Source: Actinoplanes sichuanensis
GTDB taxonomy: Bacteria; Actinomycetota; Actinomycetes; Mycobacteriales; Micromonosporaceae
DNA length: 64,000 bases
Direction: 5' to 3'
Assembly: GCF_033097365.1 (NCBI RefSeq)
Contig: NZ_AP028461.1
Location: forward strand, 7,378,001 to 7,442,000
Made by a program: the position numbers and the translations under genes. Below, one piece after another: positions 1 to 7,153 of the stretch (position 1 is its first letter; each line of letters begins with the position of its first letter). The notes beneath the pieces were generated by a model. That model was not told where the DNA came from. It did not search any database and saw only the letters and a program-made list of their open reading frames with translations.

Positions 1-2
1 CC

Positions 3-983
3 GGGCGGACGGACGACGGGACGCCGGAATCACCGGTGGGTGCGGCGGCGGTCGCCGGGTTGCGGGCCGGGATCGTGGCGCTGGCGGTTCCGGTGGTGAC
101 CGGCGGAGAACCGTCGACGGCCGGCGACGTGGACACCGCCACCCTGGACCGCTTCTACGGCGCGTGCCGCTACGACCTGCTGGTTCCGGCGTTGGCAGAG
201 GCGCTGACCGTACTGGGTTCGCGAGCGGCCGCGGGGGCGGCCGGGCGGTGCCATCTGCGCCGGGTGGTGGAGGTGTGTTCGACCACGGTGGCCACCTGTG
301 TGCAGCTGGGGCATCCGGATCTGACGCTCGCCCCGGCCGGGATGGCGATGCGGGCGGCGGAGGACCTCGGCGAACCGGCCTACCTGGGGCTGGCGAACTA
401 TGCGCGGATCCGGGCGGTCGGCACCACCGCCGGCGCCGACCGGGTCGTCGGGGACGGGATCGAGCGTTTGTCCCGGTACGCCGGTGCGAACCCGGTCACC
501 GCCGGGACCTACGGGATGCATCATCTGATCGCGGCGGAGATGGCGGCGCGGGCGGGCCGGGCCGAGGCGGCGACCGCCCATCTGGACGAGGCGGCGGCGG
601 TCGCGGCGTTCACCGGGGAACGGGCCGACGACTGGTTCAGTTTCGGGCCGACGAACGTGGGCATGTGGCGGCTCGCCGTCCTGGTGGCGCTCGGCGACGG
701 GGTGGCCGCCCGTACCCCGATGCCCGGTTTCCATCCGGAGAGCCTGCCCTCGGCGCAGCGCCGGGCCACCTACTTCATCGATCTGTCGCGGGCTCTGCTG
801 CAGGGCCGCGGCCTGGAGGACCCGGCGGTGACCGCCCTGTACCGGGCCGAGATGATCGCGCCGCAGCAGGTCTGCGCGTCGGACGGCGCCCGGGAGGCGC
901 TGCGGACCCTGCTGTCGCGCCCGCGGTTCGGGCGGGACGGCCGTCTGCGTGGTCTCGCGGGCCGGGCCGGGATCCGTGATTAG
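3..983 (+). CDS. XRE-type regulator, C-terminal part (cut by left edge)
   Basis: The frame is open to the left edge, so the N-terminus (expected to hold the helix-turn-helix) lies outside the window. About 325 residues remain. They are helical and Ala/Leu-rich, with TPR-like stretches, and match the style of the C-terminal ligand or peptide-sensing half of actinomycete XRE regulators (for example residues reading ADLGEPAYLGLANYARIRAV-like helices near the middle). A GTG at 36 could start a shorter protein, but nothing shows a ribosome site there and the reading frame continues upstream. The gene ends at TAG 981-983, 43 bp before the ATP-binding gene in the same direction; in actinomycetes XRE regulators often sit beside small DNA-binding or ATP-binding partners. 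Family assignment is by overall pattern, without the diagnostic HTH in view. Confidence 0.55.
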   Translation, partial: GRTDDGTPESPVGAAAVAGLRAGIVALAVPVVTGGEPSTAGDVDTATLDRFYGACRYDLLVPALAEALTVLGSRAAAGAAGRCHLRRVVEVCSTTVATCVQLGHPDLTLAPAGMAMRAAEDLGEPAYLGLANYARIRAVGTTAGADRVVGDGIERLSRYAGANPVTAGTYGMHHLIAAEMAARAGRAEAATAHLDEAAAVAAFTGERADDWFSFGPTNVGMWRLAVLVALGDGVAARTPMPGFHPESLPSAQRRATYFIDLSRALLQGRGLEDPAVTALYRAEMIAPQQVCASDGAREALRTLLSRPRFGRDGRLRGLAGRAGIRD

Positions 984-1026
984 TTCCGGTAATCAGCCGG
1001 CGGGTGGGTGCGCTTAGCGTTCGGCC

Positions 1027-1965
1027 ATGACGCAGACGCTGACCGTGGTGCTGGCACCCGATCCGGAGGCCGCGAGCCTGGCCGGCGCCCTGCTCGCGGA
1101 CGCCTGTCTGGCCTGGCGCCTGCCGGGGCTGCTGCACCCGGCCCGGCGGGTGCTGTTCGAGCTGGTCCGGAACGCGGTCGAGCATGCCGGCACCGAGGTG
1201 CGGGTCACGCTCACCGGTGACGGGGACGGGCTGTGTCTCGCGGTTTCCGACGGTGATCCGCGACTGCCCCGGCTGCGGCGGCCGGCCCGGGTGCGCCGGG
1301 GGCGGCCGCTGGACGACCGGGGCTGCGGCCTCCGGGTGGTGCAGGCGACCTCGACCGGCTGGGGCGCCCGGCCCACACCGTCCGGCAAGGTGGTGTGGGC
1401 CGTCCTGCGAAGGTCTTCAGCGGGCCGAACGCAGGGTCTCGGCGAACCTGAGCACGTCCTGGTCGTCGGCGGAGGTGCCACGGCCGTGGCTCATGGCGTC
1501 GGCCAGGGCGCGCAGCTCGTTCGGGGGGAGCCGGCCGGAACCGGCGCTCTCCAGCGGGATGGTCAGCGTGGCACCGGTCGCCGGGTCGCGGGCCTCCAGG
1601 GTGGCGGTGGAGATCGCCTGGCGGCCGACCCGCCCGGTGACGGCGCCCTGATGGACGTAGGCGGTGGCCAGGTCGACACTGCGGGTGCGGTAGGCGCCTC
1701 GGACGTACGCCCGGGTCCCGTCCAGCCAGGCCGCGAACCGGACGGCCCGCAGGATGACGGTGACGCCGAAGGCCACCACCAGCATGCCCACAGCGGCGAA
1801 GACCAGGCCGACGACCTGGAAGAGTCCGTCGGGACCGTCCGGGGCGAGACCGTCGGCGCCGCCGCCGAACCCGGCTCCGAAGGCACCCACACCCGAGCCG
1901 ATCAGGATGAAGAACACCCCGACGAAGGCGCCGACGGCGCGCTGACCGCCGGCCGCTCCCACTGA
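1027..1965 (+). CDS. GHKL (HATPase_c_2) ATP-binding protein with anomalous run-on C-terminus
   Basis: Residues 1-129 form a stand-alone GHKL ATPase domain like the anti-sigma or SpoIIAB-type ATP-binding proteins of actinomycetes. The N-box is ELVRNAVEHA (about 45-54), the G1 region VSDGDPRLP (about 83-91) and the G2-like loop DRGCGLRVVQ (about 97-106). The domain ends at GKVVWAVLRR, where relatives usually stop. Here no stop codon follows: the frame continues for about 180 residues to 1965, exactly antisense and codon-aligned to the minus-strand membrane protein at 1417-1977. That tail is probably non-functional or artefactual. A -1 shift near 1412 would give a stop at 1449-1451. The true 3' end is therefore unsettled; the ATPase domain itself is convincing. 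Confidence 0.6.
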   Translation: MTQTLTVVLAPDPEAASLAGALLADACLAWRLPGLLHPARRVLFELVRNAVEHAGTEVRVTLTGDGDGLCLAVSDGDPRLPRLRRPARVRRGRPLDDRGCGLRVVQATSTGWGARPTPSGKVVWAVLRRSSAGRTQGLGEPEHVLVVGGGATAVAHGVGQGAQLVRGEPAGTGALQRDGQRGTGRRVAGLQGGGGDRLAADPPGDGALMDVGGGQVDTAGAVGASDVRPGPVQPGREPDGPQDDGDAEGHHQHAHSGEDQADDLEESVGTVRGETVGAAAEPGSEGTHTRADQDEEHPDEGADGALTAGRSH

Positions 1966-1977
1966 AAGCATGTGCAT
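1417..1977 (-). CDS. Membrane protein of unknown function (186 aa)
   Basis: Two hydrophobic segments are visible, at about residues 15-40 and 55-85, joined by a Gly-rich loop. A soluble C-terminal region follows, ending with a PPNELRALADAM-type helix seen in actinobacterial PH-like membrane proteins. The start is ATG 1977, with a second ATG two codons later. The gene lies 34 bp downstream of the kinase-GGDEF gene on the same strand and could be the last gene of that unit. In the gap, an inverted repeat AGCGT-AA-ACGCT (1986-1997) sits 8 bp before the start. No enzymatic motif is recognised. It is preferred over the opposing frame because it shows alternating hydrophobic and polar segments typical of a real membrane protein. 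Confidence 0.7.
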   Translation of the reverse strand: MHMLSVGAAGGQRAVGAFVGVFFILIGSGVGAFGAGFGGGADGLAPDGPDGLFQVVGLVFAAVGMLVVAFGVTVILRAVRFAAWLDGTRAYVRGAYRTRSVDLATAYVHQGAVTGRVGRQAISTATLEARDPATGATLTIPLESAGSGRLPPNELRALADAMSHGRGTSADDQDVLRFAETLRSAR

Positions 1978-2011
1978 GACGGCAGAGCGTAAACGCTTGC
2001 GTCAAGGTCGG

Positions 2012-5000
2012 TCAGTCGATCATCACACGGTTGCGACCTGCCTCTTTTGCCCGGTAAAGCGCATGATCGGCACGGGCGAGCAGTTCGTCGAGGGTGCCGT
2101 CGTCGTCGGTCAGGCTGGTCAGGCCGACACTGATGGTGACCGTCAGTGGCCCGGCCTGGGTCGGCACCGGCTCGGACGAGACCGCCAGGCGGATCCGTTC
2201 GGCCAGGTCCGCGGCGTGCCCCTCGTGATCGGGCAGGACCGCGGCGAACTCCTCACCGCCGTACCGGCCGAGCACGTCCGAGTGCCGCAGGCGTCCGCGG
2301 ATCCGGGCGGCCACGGTACGGATGACCTCGTCGCCCACCCCGTGCCCGTACGTGTCGTTGATGTTCTTGAACTTGTCGATGTCCAGCATGACCGCCGCCA
2401 GCTGCCGCCCGTTGCGCGCGGCCGCCTGCACCAGAGCCCCGGCGATGGCGTAGAAGTGCCGCCGGTTGTGCTGCCCGGTCAGCTCGTCGGTGGTGGCCAG
2501 CTCCTGGACCCGGCTGAACAGCCGGGCGTTCTCGTAGGCGGCCATGCCCTGGGTGGCGAGCGCGGCCGCCACCTGACGGCTGGTGTCGTCCAGCCCGGCC
2601 CCGCCGACCAGCACCATCCCGACCGGGCCGTCGCGGCCGGTCAACGGGACCACCAGGGCGGTCGGTGCACCGGCGAGCAGCCTCTCCCGTACCCCCGCGG
2701 TCTCCGTCGGATCGAGAAGCTCGACGGCCTCGCCCACGGTGAGCAGCACGGGTGTCGCGATGGTCTCCGGTGACGCGGCGCCGTCGACCGCCAGCACCTC
2801 ACCGTCCCGGCCGATCAGGCAGGCCGCGGTGCCGCCGAGGGCGGTCTGGAGCGTGCCGCAGAGCTGGCGCAGCAGTTTGTCCGGTTCGAGGATGGCGGTG
2901 AGTTCGGCGTGGCTGGCCCGCAGCATCTCGGCGAACGCCTGCTGCTGGCGGGCGGCCTGGACGGCCGAGTGCAGCTGCGCGGCCCGGGCGGTCTCCAGCG
3001 AGACGGCGACGTGGCTGCTGACCGCGGTGAGCACGGCGACGTCCTCGTCGGTGAAGATGCCGCGGGCGAGCCGGCTGTCCAGATAGACGACCGCCACCAT
3101 CCGGCCCTTGAACTGGACCGGCGCGATCAGGATGCTGCGCAGGCCGTGCACGACGGCGCTGCGGGAGCCGAGGGCGGCGCCCTGTTCGGTGCCGGTGACG
3201 ACGAGTGGTTCGCCGCTCTCGGCGACCCGGCGGACCAGGCTGGTGCCGTATTCGCCGGTGTCGGCGAGGTCGCCGGTGGCGTCCCGGCCGGCGTAGCGGA
3301 CCGGTTCGCCGTTGTCGTCGAGCAGGAAGAAGATGGCCCGTTCGGCGCCGAGGATGCGCAGCATCTCGTCGAGGGCGACGCTGGCCAACTGCTGCGGGTC
3401 GAGGATGGTGGCGGCCGCGCTGCCGACCTGCTGCAGCGCATCCAGGTGGCGGTTGCGGCCGGAGGCCGGCCGACGTTCGGCGACGGTCCGGCGGTGCGTG
3501 CCGGCACCTTCGTCGACCCCGAATTCGGTACGGGTCTGCCGGCGCCGCTGCTCCCAGCCGTGGAAGATGGCCATCCCGAGCGCGAACCGGGCCTGCCGGT
3601 CGGATTCGTTGGCGAGTCCCAGGGCACGCATGGCCCGGGCCCGGATGCGGAACACCTCGTACTGGATGAACGGCGCGTCGAGCTTACGCAGCTTCCGTTC
3701 GGCCTCGTCGGCGACCTTGATGCACTTCTGCGGTTCGGCCGAGGCCAGGTGCAGGGACGCCTTGGTGGTGAGGTAGACGCAGCGCAGCAGCGGGGTGCCG
3801 CCGACCTTGCCGAGCTCCTTGATCGCCTTGGCCGCATCGGCGAGCCGGGCCGGCCGGTCCGCGTCGGAGGCGAACCGGAACTGGATCAGGCGGGAGTGCG
3901 CCATGTAGACGTAGATCCACCGGTGCTGCGGCATCAGGTCGCTGTGCCGCAGCCCGAGCGCGTGGAACTCGGCGAAGACCTCCTCCAGCTGCGGCCCGAC
4001 GTCACCCTGTTCGATCAGGGTGCAGGCGGCCGCGGTGAGCATGTTGGCCCGCTGCACGCGGGTACCGGCGCCCGGCGGGAACACCTCACGCAGGTGTTTC
4101 AGGGCGGCGGCGGCGTCACCGAAGCGGCTCTGCCCGGCCGGGACCATGACACTGAGCATGCCCAGCGAAGTGCCGAGGGCCAGCTCCTGGTCGGCCAGGC
4201 GCTGCATGCCGCGCTCGTATTCGCGGGCCGCGTCGTCGACGTAGCCGCGCAGCAGGAACCGCAGGCCGAGAGTGGCATAGCCGGGAATCAGCTGGGCCGG
4301 CACGTACCAGCGGGCGTTGCGGGTGATCGTCTTCTCCCAGACGCTGCCGTCGTCGGCACCGCTGAACAGCAGCGCGACACCGCGCAGCCACTCCACATAG
4401 GCGACCAGGCCGGGATCGCCGAGCCCCTCGGCCACCTGTTCGGCCCGCTTCAGGCAGCGCTCACTGGTGCCGCGCAGTTTGATCATCGCGGTGACGTAGC
4501 CGATCAGGGCGTACACGCGGACGTACTCCGGGCAGGGACCGAGCCGGTTCACCGCGTACAGGGCACGCAGCGCGAGAACTCCCGCCTCCCGCAGGCGCAT
4601 GCCCACCGCGGCGGCATAACCGCCGGCGTCGAGGACGGCGGCGAGAGCGGCCTGCACCTCGCGGTCTCCGCCGCGAGCTGTTCCAAACCCTATTCCGGTA
4701 CGCCGTACGAGCCCGCCCACCATCGCGATGAAGAGTGTCTGCACCAGCGCGAACAGGCCCCGCCCGGGCAGCGGCCGGCGCAGCTCGGCGAGCGCCTCCC
4801 GGGCCGTCGCCAGAGCCTTCCCGTCGTCCCAGAGGGTGTGGTGCAGTTCGATCCGGGTGGTCAGCAGTCGCGCACGCACCCGCCGGTCGGTGGCGCCGGC
4901 GAGGGCCCGGTCGATCGCCGCGTCGGCCTCGTCGAACCGCCCGGCGGCCAGGTAGGCCTGGGCGAGCACGTGCAGCAGCCCGCTGTCCGGGGCCGGATCA

Positions 5001-7153
5001 CCGTCGACGGCGTCGGTCAGGTAGTCGATCGCCTCGGTCGGGGCCTGGTCGGCCAGGGCACGACGGCCGGCGATGGCGGCGCTGCGGCGGCGGTCCTCGG
5101 GTGCGGCGGCGTCCCCGGCCCGGCGGTGGTGGCGGGCCACGGCGTACGCGTGCCCCTCGTCGCGCAGGTCTTCGGGCAGCCGTTCGAGGGCGGCGGCCAG
5201 GTCGGCGTTGAGCTGCCGCAGTTCGGTCTCGCCGACCCGGTCCAGCAGGACGTCGCGCAGTTGCGGGTGGATGAAGGCGTACCAGCCGCCCGGCCGGGGT
5301 TCCAGGACGTGCCGGTCGGCGGCGGCCGCGAGCGCACCGAGCACCCGGTCGGTCTCGCCGACCTGGAAGAGCAGTTCCGGACGGAACCGGGTGCCGGCCG
5401 CGGCGGCCACGGTCAGACAGTCCAGGGTGGCGTCCGACAGGCCGGTGAGCCGGGCCGCGATCAGGTCGCGGACGTCGGCCGCCGGCGGCAGCGCGTCGGC
5501 GCCGGCGATGTCCAGCCGCCAGCCGCCCCAGACCGGGCTGAGCAGGCCGGCGTCGAGCAACCGCAGCAGGTAGCTGACGACCGCGAGCGGTGTTCCGTCG
5601 GTACGCGCGGTGACGTGCCGGACCAGCTCGACCCCGACCTCGGCGCCGGGTAGCCGGGACGCGATCACGTCGGCGACGGCCGGGGCGGGCAGCGGGGCGC
5701 AGGACACTTCGAGGGTGCCGGTGCTCTCCAGCCCGGCGGCCGGGTCGTCGGCCCCGTCGGGTGCGGTGAACAGCACCAGGACCGGCAGTCCGGCCAGTTC
5801 GGCGGCGAGTTTCTCGATCAGCTGGCGGGTGCCGGAATCGAGGTGCTGGGCGTCGTCGACGACGAGCAGCAGCCCGCCGGCCCGGGTGGCCAGCTCACCG
5901 AGGAAGACCACCCCGGCGCCGAGGACGTGCTCGTCCCCGCCCGGTGTGGGCTCCCCGGAGATGGCCGGGACCAGGTCGCCGAAGAGCCGGGCGAGCAAAC
6001 CCGGACCGGCGGCCGCACCGGCCTCGGCGATCTGGGCGTCGGCGGTGGCGCGCTGGTCCGGCGACAGTCGGCGTACCCCGGCCTGCCAGAAGGTGATCGC
6101 CTCACGGGCGGCGGCCAACGGGGACGCCTCGTCGGGACGGCAGGTCGCCCAGAACACCGGCAGTCCGGCCACCGCGACCTCGGCCGCGAGTTCCTGGGCG
6201 AGCCGGGTCCGGCCGGCGCCGGCCGCGCCCCGGATGACGGCGATCCCGCCCTGACCGGCGCGGACACGTTCCCAGCGGCGGCTGAGCCGGTCGGCCTCCT
6301 CGGCCCGGCCCCGCATCGGCCAGCCGGTGACGGCGGCCTGCTCGGCGGCCACCCCGCCCCGGCAGCCGCGCAGGTCGGCCAGCAGGGTCGCGGCGTCCGG
6401 GTAGCGGTCGTCGGGGTCCTTGGCGAGCAGCCGGGACACCACGGCGTGCAGGGCCGGGTCGAGGCCGGGGCGCAACTCGGCCAGGTCCGGCACCGGGGCG
6501 GCCAGATGCAGGCGGAGCAGCTCCCCGACGTCGTCGGCTTCGAACGGCAGCCGCCCGGCCAGGCACTCGAACAGCACCACGCCGAGCGAGTACAGGTCGG
6601 AGCGCCCGTCGACCGGGCGTTTGAGCATGCCGGACTGTTCCGGCGAGCTGTAGAGGAAGGTGCCGACCGCCTCGTCGGTGTCGCCGCGTTCGGCGCCGAT
6701 CTGGGCCAGTCCGAAGTCGATCAGGGTGGCCGGCTGGTCCGGGCCGACCATGATGTTGCCCGGTTTGATGTCCCGGTGCACCAGGCCGAGGCGGTGTGCG
6801 GCGGCCAGGCCACGGGCCAGCCGGGCGGCCATGGTGACCACCCATTCCTCGCTGAGCGTGCCGCCGAGTTGGTCGGCCAGCGAACCGCCGGTCAGATGAT
6901 CGAGGACCATGGCCGGTACGCCGTCGAGGTCACCGACCGCGTGCACCCGGACCACACCCGGGTCGTCGATGCAGGCCAGCAGGGCGGCCTCGCGGCTGAA
7001 CTCGGTCCGGATCTCCGGGTAGGCGCTCGCGTCGGCGAGCGGGCGCTTCACCGCGTACCAGCGGTCACCCCGCCGGGCCCGGTGGACCATCGTGAATGCG
7101 CCACGGCCGAGCTCGTCGACCAATTCCAGGCCGGTCAGCCCTGTTTCCGTCAC
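2012..7153 (-). CDS. Ser/Thr kinase - AAA-type ATPase - TPR - GAF - GGDEF fusion (1713 aa)
   Basis: The domains in order are as follows. A Hanks-type kinase spans residues 10-265: glycine loop GRGAF, Lys36, HRDIKPGN with Asp128, DFG 146-148 and a YSSPE activation end. A STAND/AAA-like ATPase has Walker A GAAGAGRTR at 309-317 and Walker B LLLVVDDAQ near 430. Next is a long helical TPR-like region (about 650-1190), then GAF at about 1235-1390 and a second GAF-like domain at about 1410-1530. The C-terminal diguanylate cyclase has GGEEF at 1632-1636 and a product-inhibition I-site RHSD at 1623-1626. All catalytic residues look intact for both the kinase and the cyclase. The start is GTG 7153, which overlaps the TGA of the upstream GGDEF-EAL gene (GTGA), so translation is probably coupled. 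The kinase-ATPase-TPR-GAF order is known from large PknK-like and hybrid kinases; ending in GGDEF instead of a histidine kinase is unusual. Its signal and substrates are unknown. Confidence 0.9.
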   Translation of the reverse strand: MTETGLTGLELVDELGRGAFTMVHRARRGDRWYAVKRPLADASAYPEIRTEFSREAALLACIDDPGVVRVHAVGDLDGVPAMVLDHLTGGSLADQLGGTLSEEWVVTMAARLARGLAAAHRLGLVHRDIKPGNIMVGPDQPATLIDFGLAQIGAERGDTDEAVGTFLYSSPEQSGMLKRPVDGRSDLYSLGVVLFECLAGRLPFEADDVGELLRLHLAAPVPDLAELRPGLDPALHAVVSRLLAKDPDDRYPDAATLLADLRGCRGGVAAEQAAVTGWPMRGRAEEADRLSRRWERVRAGQGGIAVIRGAAGAGRTRLAQELAAEVAVAGLPVFWATCRPDEASPLAAAREAITFWQAGVRRLSPDQRATADAQIAEAGAAAGPGLLARLFGDLVPAISGEPTPGGDEHVLGAGVVFLGELATRAGGLLLVVDDAQHLDSGTRQLIEKLAAELAGLPVLVLFTAPDGADDPAAGLESTGTLEVSCAPLPAPAVADVIASRLPGAEVGVELVRHVTARTDGTPLAVVSYLLRLLDAGLLSPVWGGWRLDIAGADALPPAADVRDLIAARLTGLSDATLDCLTVAAAAGTRFRPELLFQVGETDRVLGALAAAADRHVLEPRPGGWYAFIHPQLRDVLLDRVGETELRQLNADLAAALERLPEDLRDEGHAYAVARHHRRAGDAAAPEDRRRSAAIAGRRALADQAPTEAIDYLTDAVDGDPAPDSGLLHVLAQAYLAAGRFDEADAAIDRALAGATDRRVRARLLTTRIELHHTLWDDGKALATAREALAELRRPLPGRGLFALVQTLFIAMVGGLVRRTGIGFGTARGGDREVQAALAAVLDAGGYAAAVGMRLREAGVLALRALYAVNRLGPCPEYVRVYALIGYVTAMIKLRGTSERCLKRAEQVAEGLGDPGLVAYVEWLRGVALLFSGADDGSVWEKTITRNARWYVPAQLIPGYATLGLRFLLRGYVDDAAREYERGMQRLADQELALGTSLGMLSVMVPAGQSRFGDAAAALKHLREVFPPGAGTRVQRANMLTAAACTLIEQGDVGPQLEEVFAEFHALGLRHSDLMPQHRWIYVYMAHSRLIQFRFASDADRPARLADAAKAIKELGKVGGTPLLRCVYLTTKASLHLASAEPQKCIKVADEAERKLRKLDAPFIQYEVFRIRARAMRALGLANESDRQARFALGMAIFHGWEQRRRQTRTEFGVDEGAGTHRRTVAERRPASGRNRHLDALQQVGSAAATILDPQQLASVALDEMLRILGAERAIFFLLDDNGEPVRYAGRDATGDLADTGEYGTSLVRRVAESGEPLVVTGTEQGAALGSRSAVVHGLRSILIAPVQFKGRMVAVVYLDSRLARGIFTDEDVAVLTAVSSHVAVSLETARAAQLHSAVQAARQQQAFAEMLRASHAELTAILEPDKLLRQLCGTLQTALGGTAACLIGRDGEVLAVDGAASPETIATPVLLTVGEAVELLDPTETAGVRERLLAGAPTALVVPLTGRDGPVGMVLVGGAGLDDTSRQVAAALATQGMAAYENARLFSRVQELATTDELTGQHNRRHFYAIAGALVQAAARNGRQLAAVMLDIDKFKNINDTYGHGVGDEVIRTVAARIRGRLRHSDVLGRYGGEEFAAVLPDHEGHAADLAERIRLAVSSEPVPTQAGPLTVTISVGLTSLTDDDGTLDELLARADHALYRAKEAGRNRVMID

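Noticed and set aside
2909..5653. Very long open frame on the plus strand opposite the kinase-GGDEF gene (and similar long antisense frames elsewhere, such as 15546-18119 minus).
   Set aside because: Third-position G/C bias removes stop codons from antisense frames. These translations are Arg/Gly/Pro-rich, lack domains and mirror convincing genes.
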